A stretch of 12,884 bases of DNA from an uncultured Opitutia bacterium (GTDB lineage Bacteria > Verrucomicrobiota > Verrucomicrobiia > Opitutales > UBA953). The notes beneath the pieces are model-generated. The model saw only the letters and a list, made by a program, of their open reading frames with translations, was not told the origin of the DNA and did not search any database. This document shows positions 6,879 to 12,884 of this stretch, one piece after another. The translations under genes and the position numbers were made by a program. Positions within the stretch are counted from its first letter, which is position 1, and every line of letters begins with the position of its first letter. Location of the stretch: contig CAIKRN010000247.1 of assembly GCA_903829855.1 (NCBI GenBank), positions 1 through 12,884 on the forward strand, written 5' to 3'.

Positions 6879-6907
6879 AAGATAGGTCGCTTTAATGGGC
6901 TTGGCAA
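6879..6907 (-). promoter_or_regulatory. Sigma70-type promoter of the small membrane protein gene (and possibly tRNA-Glu)
   Basis: On the minus strand TTGCCA (6907-6902) and TATCTT (6884-6879) are separated by exactly 17 bp; both match four or more bases of the consensus. The predicted transcription start, about seven bases past the -10, falls at about 6872, so the mRNA would begin almost at the ATG (6870). Confidence 0.5.
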
Positions 6908-6928
6908 CCTCCCGTCATTTTTTACATA
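6901..6928 (+). promoter_or_regulatory. Possible promoter of the response regulator gene, -35 overlapping the divergent one
   Basis: TTGGCA (6901-6906) is followed after 16 bp by TACATA (6923-6928). Transcription would start near 6935 and give a leader of about 33 bases before the ATG at 6968. The -35 hexamer lies on top of the -35 of the divergent promoter (TTGGCAA is nearly symmetric). An 8-bp palindrome ACATATGT (6924-6931) overlaps the -10. Confidence 0.35.
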
Positions 6929-6967
6929 TGTATTTACCCCCTAGTCTTACCCAACCCCCTATTCTGC

Positions 6968-7744
6968 ATGAGCCCCAAGCAGAAGCCACTGGTGGTCATC
7001 ATTGAAGACGATCGTAGCCTCGCGGCCAACATCGCCGACCAACTGGAGACCGCTGGATTCTCTTCCCAAATTTTTCATAAAGGCGCGACCGCCCTGAAAT
7101 TTATCGGGGAGCATCATGTCCACATGGTGTTGCTGGATCCGAATCTGCCCGACTTGGATGGCTTGCTCCTGCTCAGCAAAATCCGGCGGCTTCATCATGC
7201 CCCCGCTGTGATTTTTCTGTCGGCTCAACGCAGCGGGCCGCAGGTCGCCCAGGCCCTCGAAGCGGGCGCGGATGACTTCATCGGCAAGCCGCATCACCCA
7301 GAGGAGCTCATCGCCCGCATCCACGCCGTGTTGCGCCGCAGCGAAACCTCCGGAGACAGTCGCCTCACTGATAACGCCGACCTCGGCACGGGCATTTTTG
7401 TCTTCAATGGCGCCGAAGTGCATCCGGAACGCCTCGAACTCATCTTCGCGGGTAATCGCCGACGCAAATTAGGACGCAAAGAAGTCGGCATCCTTTACCA
7501 CCTTCACGCTAACCCCGGCGTCATCATCAGCCGCCATAGCCTGATCCATGCGGTGTGGGGGGTGCACGCTGATGTGCGCAGCCGCTCACTCGATCAATAC
7601 ATCGCGAAAATTCGTGAGGCCTACGCGGAGTTTGGTCGCGCCCTCGACTGTTTCCGGACGATTCACGGGATTGGCTACTGGTATGAGCCCGTGGTGGTAC
7701 CGGTGGCATCGGAAAATGCACCGAAAAAAGGTCGGCGGGCTTGA
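6968..7744 (+). CDS. OmpR/PhoB-type two-component response regulator
   Basis: The protein has 258 residues. The receiver domain (about 8-125) has the acidic pocket Glu13-Asp14-Asp15, phosphoacceptor Asp57 in MVLLDPNLPDLDG, Ser85 in the switch position and Lys107 in FIGKP, so phosphorylation should be possible. A winged helix of the OmpR class follows at about 145-240, with ISRHSLIHAVWG and the recognition region RSRSLDQYIAKIR, ending in the usual GIGYW hairpin. No histidine kinase is nearby, so the partner lies elsewhere and the target genes are unknown. A 33-bp gap separates it from the glutaredoxin gene, suggesting co-transcription. No Shine-Dalgarno precedes the ATG. Confidence 0.92.
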   Translation: MSPKQKPLVVIIEDDRSLAANIADQLETAGFSSQIFHKGATALKFIGEHHVHMVLLDPNLPDLDGLLLLSKIRRLHHAPAVIFLSAQRSGPQVAQALEAGADDFIGKPHHPEELIARIHAVLRRSETSGDSRLTDNADLGTGIFVFNGAEVHPERLELIFAGNRRRKLGRKEVGILYHLHANPGVIISRHSLIHAVWGVHADVRSRSLDQYIAKIREAYAEFGRALDCFRTIHGIGYWYEPVVVPVASENAPKKGRRA

Positions 7745-7776
7745 TTCCCAGTCCTCCCCCGCCCATTGGTGTGGTC

Positions 7777-8112
7777 ATGAATATCCGCTGTTACCTCAAA
7801 CCCAGCTGTGGCTGGAGCAACGGCGTTCGCGCAATCATGGCGAAGTATGCCCTCAACTATCAGGATGTTGATATCATCAACAACCCGTCCAACTACGCCG
7901 AGATGGTGGAGAAGAGTGGCCAACGACTTTCCCCGTGCGTCGAAGTCAACGGCGTCATGCTGCCCGACATCTCCGGCGCTGAAGTCGAACAATACCTCCT
8001 CGCTAACGGCCTAGTGGTGCCGAATGACCAAGCCCCTTCCGTGCCGATCAACGCACCGTGCACCGATGCGGAGCACGAGAAAATGCGCATCAAGACGGTG
8101 CGGTTCTTCTAA
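7777..8112 (+). CDS. Glutaredoxin-like thiol protein with CxxS active site and short C-terminal extension
   Basis: The protein has 111 residues. Strand MNIRCYLKP leads to the active site Cys11-Gly-Trp-Ser14, a one-cysteine CxxS pattern instead of the dithiol CPYC. LSPCVEVNGVML is the cis-Pro region, here with an added Cys, and ISGAEVEQYLLANG is the GSH-binding helix region. A tail of about 27 residues (INAPCTDAEHEKMRIKTVRFF at its end) follows the normal fold and carries a further Cys. CxxS proteins usually handle glutathione-mixed disulfides or iron-sulfur transfer, so classical disulfide reduction is uncertain. An alternative TTG start at 7741 overlaps the response regulator stop and adds a Pro-rich dozen residues; the ATG at 7777 fits the fold better. 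Confidence 0.85.
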   Translation: MNIRCYLKPSCGWSNGVRAIMAKYALNYQDVDIINNPSNYAEMVEKSGQRLSPCVEVNGVMLPDISGAEVEQYLLANGLVVPNDQAPSVPINAPCTDAEHEKMRIKTVRFF

Positions 8113-8127
8113 GCGGCATAGTTGATG

Positions 8128-8250
8128 GGTAGGGGCGCGACTGCGTCGCGTCCTTTTGAAACCGGCAACTGGAAGTCTTCGGGGCTTAGCTACGTTCATC
8201 GGACACCTACGTTGCGCCGCGAACGGACACCACGCAGTGGCGTCCCTACC
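8128..8250. repeat. REP/BIME-like pair of inverted 26-bp hairpin repeats
   Basis: The 26 bp at 8128-8153 and the reverse complement of 8225-8250 agree at 22 of 26 positions, both beginning GGTAGGG. Each copy is itself a 9-bp stem with a TGC (or GCA) loop. The two copies face each other across 71 bp. The whole fills the space between the convergent glutaredoxin and aminotransferase genes (ending 8112 and 8256). Two hairpins in opposite orientation in an intergenic gap is the layout of REP/BIME elements. No RAYT transposase gene is in this window. Confidence 0.75.
8133..8157 (+). terminator. Hairpin with T-run after the glutaredoxin gene
   Basis: A 9-bp stem GGGCGCGAC/GTCGCGTCC (one G-U pair) with a TGC loop is followed by TTTT at 8154-8157, 21 bp after the glutaredoxin stop. 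The short T-run makes it a modest intrinsic terminator. It is also one half of the repeat pair at 8128-8250. Confidence 0.5.
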
Positions 8251-8255
8251 TCGGC

Positions 8256-9419
8256 TCACTCCGTCTTACCGGCCGCGAAATCCGCAAGCGAGTCGGCAAC
8301 CCACTGACGCTGCTCGCTGCCAAGCTCAGGGAAGATCGGGATGCTCAATACTTCCGTAGCGAGTAATTCCGAGACCTTCGCACTGTCGGCTCCGCGATAA
8401 CTCTTGCCGGCAAAGCATTCCTGGCGGTGCAACGGAATCGGGTAATAGATTTCGCAGCCAATTTTGCGGACGGTGAGGAAGGCCTTGAGCGCATCACGTC
8501 GACCATGAGGGACGCGAAGCGTAAACTGATTCCAGATGCCCTGCCCGGAGAAGTCGATGGGCAGCAGGATCTTCGCGGCCTTATCGGCACCCGGGCGATT
8601 CTCGACGATACCCGCGCGACCCTTGAGGCTCGCGTGGTAGAAGTTGGCATTGCCCGCGCGCGAACAGTTGTAGCCCGGCAGATGTGGCAGCTTGATATGC
8701 ACCAAGGCGGCCTGGAGGGGATCCATCCGGAAGTTCGCTCCAATTTCACGATGATAATACTTCGGCTGCATCCCGTGAACGCGCAGCATCCGGGCGCGCT
8801 CAGCCAAAGTGTCATCAGAAGTCGTCACCAGGCCTGAATCGCCCATGCCGCCGAGATTCTTGGAAGGGAAGAAGCTCGTGGCGCCGAAATCGCCGGAGGA
8901 CATGGTGCTCCGACCCTTCCAGCGAGCTCCCATGGACTGAGCGGCATCTTCGATGACCTTCAGGTTATGGGCGGAGGCAAAAGCCTGCAGGGCATCCAGG
9001 TCACAAGACTGGCCGAAGAGATGCACCGGCATGATCGCCCGGGTGCGCGGGCCAACTTTTCGGGCGGCATCGGCCAGATCGATATTGAAGTGATGGGGGT
9101 CAACGTCGACCCACACCGGAGAGGCCCCCAAACGGGCGACGGAGCCGGCGGTGGCGAAAAAGGTGAAGGAGGGAATCAGGACTTCGTCGCCTTCACCGAT
9201 GCCCAGGGCCATCAGCGCGAGCAACAGGGCGTCGGTGCCTGAAGAAACTCCCAAGGCGTGCTTCACTCCCAGAAAATCGGCACATGATTTTTCGAAAGCC
9301 TCCAGACGTGGCCCCATGATGAACATATTGGAGCGGAGCACTTCGCGAAAGGCGGTTTCGAACTGGGCCTCGAGGGCTCGGTTCTGCGGGCCTAGGTCAA
9401 GCAACGGAACGGCAATCAT
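8256..9419 (-). CDS. DegT/DnrJ/EryC1/StrS family PLP-dependent sugar aminotransferase
   Basis: The protein has 387 residues, the usual family length. This fold-type I PLP enzyme group aminates keto-sugars bound to nucleotides. The internal aldimine lysine is Lys187 in FFPSKNLGGMGDSG. Asp158 and Gln161 in VIEDAAQSMGA contact the cofactor, and GTDALLLAL (61-69) binds phosphate. Such enzymes make 4-amino or 3-amino sugars for O-antigen or surface glycans. The exact keto-sugar cannot be read from the sequence. The chosen ATG at 9419 gives the family N-terminus (IAVPLLDLGPQN); a GTG at 9440 would add seven residues. It follows lgt by 42 bp and ends six bases from a REP-like hairpin. Its natural partners (sugar dehydratase or acetyltransferase) are not adjacent. 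Confidence 0.92.
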   Translation of the reverse strand: MIAVPLLDLGPQNRALEAQFETAFREVLRSNMFIMGPRLEAFEKSCADFLGVKHALGVSSGTDALLLALMALGIGEGDEVLIPSFTFFATAGSVARLGASPVWVDVDPHHFNIDLADAARKVGPRTRAIMPVHLFGQSCDLDALQAFASAHNLKVIEDAAQSMGARWKGRSTMSSGDFGATSFFPSKNLGGMGDSGLVTTSDDTLAERARMLRVHGMQPKYYHREIGANFRMDPLQAALVHIKLPHLPGYNCSRAGNANFYHASLKGRAGIVENRPGADKAAKILLPIDFSGQGIWNQFTLRVPHGRRDALKAFLTVRKIGCEIYYPIPLHRQECFAGKSYRGADSAKVSELLATEVLSIPIFPELGSEQRQWVADSLADFAAGKTE

Positions 9420-9461
9420 GGTGCGGTGAACTTCTCCCACCCCCGGCCCCCACGGGCAACA

Positions 9462-10265
9462 TCATTCAACTGAGCGGCGCGTACGGAACACCAGGATGGA
9501 GCCCAGTACCACAAACGGCAACGTCCAGAACTGTCCCGCCGTCAACCCGAGGATGTAGCCATCTTCCGCCGAGCGGAAGCATTCGCTCATGATGCGCGCG
9601 GCGGCGTAAAGCAGTAGGAACTCGCCGGCGAGTCGGCCGGGCGGGAGTCGCCGCGGATAACGGAACCAGACCCAAAGCAGCGGCAATAGCCCCTCGCCGA
9701 AGGCTTCGTATAACTGCGAAGGGTGGCGTGGGAGCGGGCTCTCGTGCGGAAAGATGACGGCCCAAGGCATGGTCGACGGATTGCCCACCAGTTCGCCGTT
9801 CACGAAATTTGCGAGTCGCCCGAAAAGTAAACCGGCGGGGGCGAGAGCGCAGAGCAAATCTCCCAGCGGGAGAAATGCCAGCTTGCGACTGCGCGCAAAC
9901 CAGAGACCGGCGAGCAAGACCCCCAGGAAGCCGCCGTGGCTGGCCATCCCGCCTTGCCAGACGCGAAACACCATCATCGGGTCGGCGACGAATTCCGCGC
10001 GAGCGTAGAGGAGCACATGGCCTAAGCGGCCGCCCGTGATTGTCCCAATCATGATGGCGGTAATCAGCGCCGACTCATCATGCACATCGCGGAGCGGCGT
10101 TAGGCCTGCCCGGCGCCAGCGACCAAGGAGGTACGCCGCGATGGCGAAGCCAGCGGCATAGGCCAGGCCATACCAATGAATACCACGCAGCCCCCAACTG
10201 GGCGGGAAATGAATCGCCACCGGATCGAGGTCGTGAACCCAGTAGGCCAAGAAGCCGCCGATCAT
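9462..10265 (-). CDS. lgt: Phosphatidylglycerol:prolipoprotein diacylglyceryl transferase
   Basis: Lgt is the inner-membrane enzyme that moves diacylglycerol from phosphatidylglycerol to the lipobox cysteine of prolipoproteins. The protein has 267 residues and about seven hydrophobic helices. GGMASHGG (105-112) carries His110. GRLANFVNGELVG (149-161) is the Lgt signature with Arg150 and Asn153, equivalent to Arg143 and Asn146 of E. coli. HPSQLYEA (181-188) is a further family motif. The ATG overlaps the stop of the preceding CBS-domain gene (ATGA), so the two are translationally coupled. A GAAGG about seven bases upstream of the ATG is one of the few plausible Shine-Dalgarno sites in the window. 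Confidence 0.96.
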   Translation of the reverse strand: MIGGFLAYWVHDLDPVAIHFPPSWGLRGIHWYGLAYAAGFAIAAYLLGRWRRAGLTPLRDVHDESALITAIMIGTITGGRLGHVLLYARAEFVADPMMVFRVWQGGMASHGGFLGVLLAGLWFARSRKLAFLPLGDLLCALAPAGLLFGRLANFVNGELVGNPSTMPWAVIFPHESPLPRHPSQLYEAFGEGLLPLLWVWFRYPRRLPPGRLAGEFLLLYAAARIMSECFRSAEDGYILGLTAGQFWTLPFVVLGSILVFRTRRSVE

Positions 10266-11359
10266 GTGGCGGCCTTCGGGGAGGTTTCTGGGCCAGAGCG
10301 GCGGCCTGGGCGATGACCGCGTTGGCGCGCCAGCTCACGCATGTCCGGATGCGGGTCATCCTTCTCGTAAATTTCAATGCCGAGCAAAGATTCAAAGATG
10401 TCCTCCAATGTGATCACCCCGGCGAAGGCACCAAACTCATCCACCACCACCGCTAGGTGCTGATGGGCGCGCACTAAATCATGCAGCGCATCAGAGAGCG
10501 TCGCATTCTCGGGGACGATGTGCGCCTTGGCCATCAGTTCACGAATGGGCACTTCCCGGCGATTTTCGCCGGCGGCTTTGAGGATATCCCGACGGCGGAC
10601 GACGCCGACGATGCGGTCCGGGTTTTGCTCCCAGACGGGCATGCGGCCGTGGGGTACGTTCGGATAAAGCCGCAGCACGTCGGCGACCGTTAAATCTGCC
10701 TCGATCGCGGTGACAACCGGGCGAGGCGTTAAGACCTGCGAGACAGGAATGTCGTCGAGGCGCACGGCGTTGGAGACAAGATTGCTTTCCGCCTGGGTGA
10801 TCTTGCCCTCCCGGGCAGCCGCTTGGGCAAAACTCCCGATATCCGCATCCGCCCGATCAATCCCCGGCTCTTCCGGAGGCGCCAGGGAGTCGTGCAACTT
10901 ACCGAACATCCGTAAAATTTTCGCAGCACCGCGAACGAGTTTCAACGGAGCAGCAATGCGGGGCGCCAGATGAACCCGGAAATGCATGCCAACTTTGCGC
11001 GGCAACATCACCGTGAGCCAAGCCATAATGAAAGAGACCGCGATCACCCCCAAGACGGTCAGGAGCGCCAGCTGCCAGGTCGATGACTTGCCTGGAAGAA
11101 GGTACCGCTCTCCCACCAGGATACCGCCAATCAGGGCACTCATACCGACGAAGGCGGCCGTCAGTACCTCGAGCGCAGCGAGGGTGTTCCCTTGATCACC
11201 CCGGGAACGTTCAATCGAGACGGCTGCCTTGGCATCCTGACGGCGAAGCTCTTCCAGTTCCGTATGTGAGAGCGCCGCGACCACTCCAGCCACGAGCGAA
11301 AACCCGGCAGCGCTGCCATTCAGAAGGATGAAAATCGGCCAGAGAAACCAAGCGTCCAT
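10262..11359 (-). CDS. DUF21 (CNNM) plus CBS-pair membrane protein, CorC/HlyC-like, lacking the C-terminal domain
   Basis: The protein has 365 residues. The N-terminal DUF21-like part has three hydrophobic helices (about 3-30, 65-88, 96-119) and a cytoplasmic linker. The CBS pair (about 205-332) ends in VVVDEFGAFAGVITLEDIFESLLG, a canonical second CBS motif of the CorC/YtfL/HlyC group. That family is linked to magnesium or cobalt handling. The usual C-terminal CorC_HlyC domain of about 80 residues is absent, replaced by a short basic tail (341-365). The ATG at 11359 is preceded by GAGAAAGG, a possible Shine-Dalgarno. An upstream GTG at 11431 would add 24 residues and crowd the divergent gene. 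It is the first gene of a unit with lgt and the aminotransferase. Confidence 0.88.
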   Translation of the reverse strand: MDAWFLWPIFILLNGSAAGFSLVAGVVAALSHTELEELRRQDAKAAVSIERSRGDQGNTLAALEVLTAAFVGMSALIGGILVGERYLLPGKSSTWQLALLTVLGVIAVSFIMAWLTVMLPRKVGMHFRVHLAPRIAAPLKLVRGAAKILRMFGKLHDSLAPPEEPGIDRADADIGSFAQAAAREGKITQAESNLVSNAVRLDDIPVSQVLTPRPVVTAIEADLTVADVLRLYPNVPHGRMPVWEQNPDRIVGVVRRRDILKAAGENRREVPIRELMAKAHIVPENATLSDALHDLVRAHQHLAVVVDEFGAFAGVITLEDIFESLLGIEIYEKDDPHPDMRELARQRGHRPGRRSGPETSPKAAT

Positions 11360-11411
11360 GTGCCTTTCTCTTAAACCGCCGACGGCGCCTTGGCGAGGGA
11401 GAATCCCGAAG

Positions 11412-11441
11412 TTGACCCTCTGCCAGCACACGGAATACTCA
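11412..11441 (+). promoter_or_regulatory. Possible promoter of the three-helix membrane protein gene
   Basis: TTGACC (11412-11417) matches five of six -35 bases. AATACT (11434-11439, 16 bp spacer) or TACTCA (11436-11441, 18 bp) could be the -10. Either places the transcription start at about 11446-11448, on or beside the ATG, which would give a leaderless or near-leaderless mRNA. Confidence 0.35.
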
Positions 11442-11445
11442 CTTT

Positions 11446-11826
11446 ATGACCCCGCGCGAGCTCCAGCTAATTTCGGCCCTATCCGTCTTCCTGACCGCAG
11501 CGCTCCCCGCGGCTGCCGGAGCCATCGCCTTCCGCGCCCAACCCGTCCTAGCCTTCGCGGTTAACGGCGAGCCGGGCAGACTACCCGGACTGACCCGTTT
11601 TTATTTCGATCACTTCACCGGGGCGCTCGACTTGTTGCTCGCCCTCGGTGGTATCGCCACGCTTTTGGCCATCCGTGCCCATTTCAAAAAAGACGAAGAC
11701 GGCGTCGTACGCATGGCTTCGCTGCTGGTCGCTATGTGCTTCTCGACCTTGGTTAGCGTGGTCTTTTTGGCGTTGCTCGTGCTGGCCACCGCCCTGCCCG
11801 TCTACGACAGGCTGATGCAGCGCTGA
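11446..11826 (+). CDS. Small membrane protein with three predicted helices, unknown function
   Basis: The frame encodes 126 residues. Hydrophobic helices lie at about 9-29, 57-77 and 89-116, separated by a loop with several charged or aromatic residues (GRLPGLTRFYFDHFTGA) and a charged loop (RAHFKKDEDGVVR). I do not recognise the family. It is divergent from the CBS-domain gene with an 86-bp gap and convergent with the class IV aminotransferase, whose last 25 bp it overlaps. The hydrophobic pattern and the promoter-like hexamers support expression. No Shine-Dalgarno precedes the ATG. Confidence 0.75.
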   Translation: MTPRELQLISALSVFLTAALPAAAGAIAFRAQPVLAFAVNGEPGRLPGLTRFYFDHFTGALDLLLALGGIATLLAIRAHFKKDEDGVVRMASLLVAMCFSTLVSVVFLALLVLATALPVYDRLMQR

Positions 11827-12659
11827 GCCCGCCAAGCCGCCAAGGCGGCCAGCATGTCCATCGCTTCAAGCTGGTGCTTATTCGCGGTCCAGATGGTTGC
11901 TCGCCGCTCATCGGACACGGAAGCTGCGAGCGTCGCCCCGCCAGCAAAAGTCGACCTCAGTACAACGATAGATTCGGCGTGCACAGGAAAAGGACTCGCG
12001 ACATCGCGAACCGCGCGGCCGGCCGTCCCAAGCACTCCGCGAAACTGGGCGGCGGCGGTGCCGCTCAAGCGACCCGTGGCAACCGCGGGGAAACACCAAG
12101 CCGCTCCATCCCACCACGCTAACGAACTCCTTGTGCATTCTGAAACATTGCCCTGGGCATCGAGCTGGATGCCTTCGGCATTAGGGCGATTGGCAAAGCC
12201 GCGCAACTCACGCCAAGCATCTGATGAATTTCGCCACGGACCGCTTTTGGGCCGCGGTAACCATTCGGGTGCATTGCGACGTGTGCCCAGAATGAAAAGA
12301 TCCATGGCCGCAGGAGTGGCGGGAAGCGGTCGCGCCGTCAGCCACTCCGTCGCCATTCCATCGGGTCGGGCGGCGACCATGAGGCGCAGCACCGCGTCCG
12401 TTAGGCCGGTACGAGCCATCAGCCCGCGGACCGGACCAAGCCAAGCCACCGGATTCGCCGCGGCACCCAAGACAAGCCGAATCGGGTCTAATCCTAAACG
12501 TGGACAGGCGAGATGGAGACGGGCGAGATGATCCGGCAGGCATTCAATGCTTCCGGCGCGTAAGGCAAAGGTTTCGAAAAGAGACGGGCCGGCGTGTAAT
12601 GCAGAAACCTCGGCGCCATCGGGCAACTCGACCCACTCTCCGTTGCGCCAGCCAATCAT
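11802..12659 (-). CDS. pabC: Class IV PLP aminotransferase, aminodeoxychorismate lyase-like (PabC type)
   Basis: The protein has 285 residues. PabC removes pyruvate from 4-amino-4-deoxychorismate to give p-aminobenzoate for folate. The probable PLP lysine is Lys138 in PKSGPWRNSSDAW, which lines up with the E. coli PabC lysine in GLKHLNRLEQ. The fold signature GIQLDAQGNVSECTRSSLAWWDG (163-185) has Glu174 of the family E-x-x-x-x-N-L position, although the usual Asn is a Ser here. The start codon overlaps the stop of the pabB-type gene (ATGA). Class IV members also include branched-chain and D-amino acid aminotransferases; the coupling to a chorismate enzyme is the main reason for PabC. Its 3' end overlaps the convergent gene by 25 bp. 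Confidence 0.82.
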   Translation of the reverse strand: MIGWRNGEWVELPDGAEVSALHAGPSLFETFALRAGSIECLPDHLARLHLACPRLGLDPIRLVLGAAANPVAWLGPVRGLMARTGLTDAVLRLMVAARPDGMATEWLTARPLPATPAAMDLFILGTRRNAPEWLPRPKSGPWRNSSDAWRELRGFANRPNAEGIQLDAQGNVSECTRSSLAWWDGAAWCFPAVATGRLSGTAAAQFRGVLGTAGRAVRDVASPFPVHAESIVVLRSTFAGGATLAASVSDERRATIWTANKHQLEAMDMLAALAAWRAQRCISLS

Positions 12660-12884
12660 GGGCGTAAGGCCGCCCGAGCGGCGGCGAGTAAAGGAGCCTG
12701 CGCCTTCCGCAGGCTCTCGGCGTATTCCGCAGCGGGCACGGAGTCAGCCACGATGCCGGCGCCGGCTTGGACGAAACATCGGCCTTCGGTCATCCAAAGA
12801 GAACGGATAATGATATTGAGGCAAAGGTCACCCGAAGCACCAATCCAGCCGAGCGAACCTGTATAATAACCGCGAGCGACGGGC
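12656..12884 (-). CDS. pabB: Chorismate-binding enzyme C-terminus, aminodeoxychorismate synthase component I (PabB type), partial
   Basis: Only the last 75 residues and the stop are in the window; the gene enters from the right edge. The visible part has RGYYTGSLGWIGASGDLCLNI followed by IIRSLWM and AGAGIVADSVPAAEYAES. These are the C-terminal motifs of the chorismate-utilising TrpE/PabB/MenF fold, where the Gly-Ala-Gly-Ile-Val-Ala-Asp-Ser stretch lines the active site. PabB makes 4-amino-4-deoxychorismate from chorismate and ammonia. TrpE or a salicylate synthase would look alike in this region; the ATGA overlap with a PabC-type gene favours PabB. No pabA is in view. Confidence 0.85.
   Translation of the reverse strand, partial: PVARGYYTGSLGWIGASGDLCLNIIIRSLWMTEGRCFVQAGAGIVADSVPAAEYAESLRKAQAPLLAAARAALRP

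Noticed and set aside
8122..8359. Plus-strand frames after the glutaredoxin gene
   Set aside because: They are made of the REP-like repeat and the antisense of the aminotransferase 3' end.
11854..12531. Plus-strand frame of 225 codons
   Set aside because: It is antisense to the class IV aminotransferase, which has the catalytic lysine and fold motifs; the plus product is low complexity Arg/Ser/Pro.
1..12884. CRISPR array, transposase, prophage or toxin-antitoxin module
   Set aside because: No regularly spaced repeats, no integrase or transposase motifs, and no paired small toxin-like frames were seen in the window.

Overview
The window comes from a GC-rich Gram-negative chromosome. CMP-KDO synthesis genes, an O-antigen ligase-type protein and prolipoprotein diacylglyceryl transferase (Lgt) show that the cell has an outer membrane with lipopolysaccharide. 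Almost no gene has a recognisable Shine-Dalgarno sequence, and REP-like hairpin pairs sit between genes. This gene style fits Verrucomicrobiota (perhaps Opitutae), but that assignment is inference from gene style; no rRNA or other marker gene is present.

Layout. (1) Positions 1-5662, minus strand: a tight six-gene envelope-sugar operon, read right to left. It encodes a HIGH-type nucleotidyltransferase, GDP-mannose 4,6-dehydratase (gmd), GDP-L-fucose synthase (fcl), CMP-KDO synthetase (kdsB), arabinose-5-phosphate isomerase (kdsD), and a polytopic O-antigen ligase/polymerase-like protein that runs off the left edge. Gaps are about 16-70 bp, or a 1-bp overlap. (2) 5663-5892: a leader region with a 107-bp element bounded by 19-bp perfect inverted repeats built from heptamers. 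(3) 5893-6417, minus: a GbsR/MarR-type regulator. (4) 6532-6609, minus: tRNA-Glu(TTC) with encoded CCA, flanked by an extra 9-bp inverted repeat. Upstream of it on the same strand is a 57-codon single-pass membrane protein gene (6697-6870) with a good sigma70-type promoter. (5) 6968-8112, plus: an OmpR-type response regulator followed by a CxxS glutaredoxin. (6) 8128-8250: a pair of REP-like hairpins between convergent genes. (7) 8256-11359, minus: DUF21/CBS membrane protein, lgt and a DegT/DnrJ/EryC1/StrS aminotransferase, with cbs-lgt overlapping by ATGA. (8) 11446-11826, plus: a small three-helix membrane protein of unknown function. (9) 11802-12884, minus: the C-terminal end of a chorismate-binding enzyme (pabB type) overlapping by ATGA with a class IV aminotransferase (pabC type).

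How the genes work together. The left operon supplies activated sugars: CMP-KDO for the inner core, GDP-L-fucose for core or O-antigen, and possibly another NDP- or CDP-activated group. It ends with the polymerase/ligase that handles the polysaccharide. The right side is general envelope and cofactor housekeeping: lipoprotein lipidation and p-aminobenzoate for folate. I see no phage, transposase, CRISPR or toxin-antitoxin locus and no clearly novel multi-gene system. The noteworthy items are the small membrane gene, the two repeat elements, the tRNA precursor structure and the absence of Shine-Dalgarno sites.
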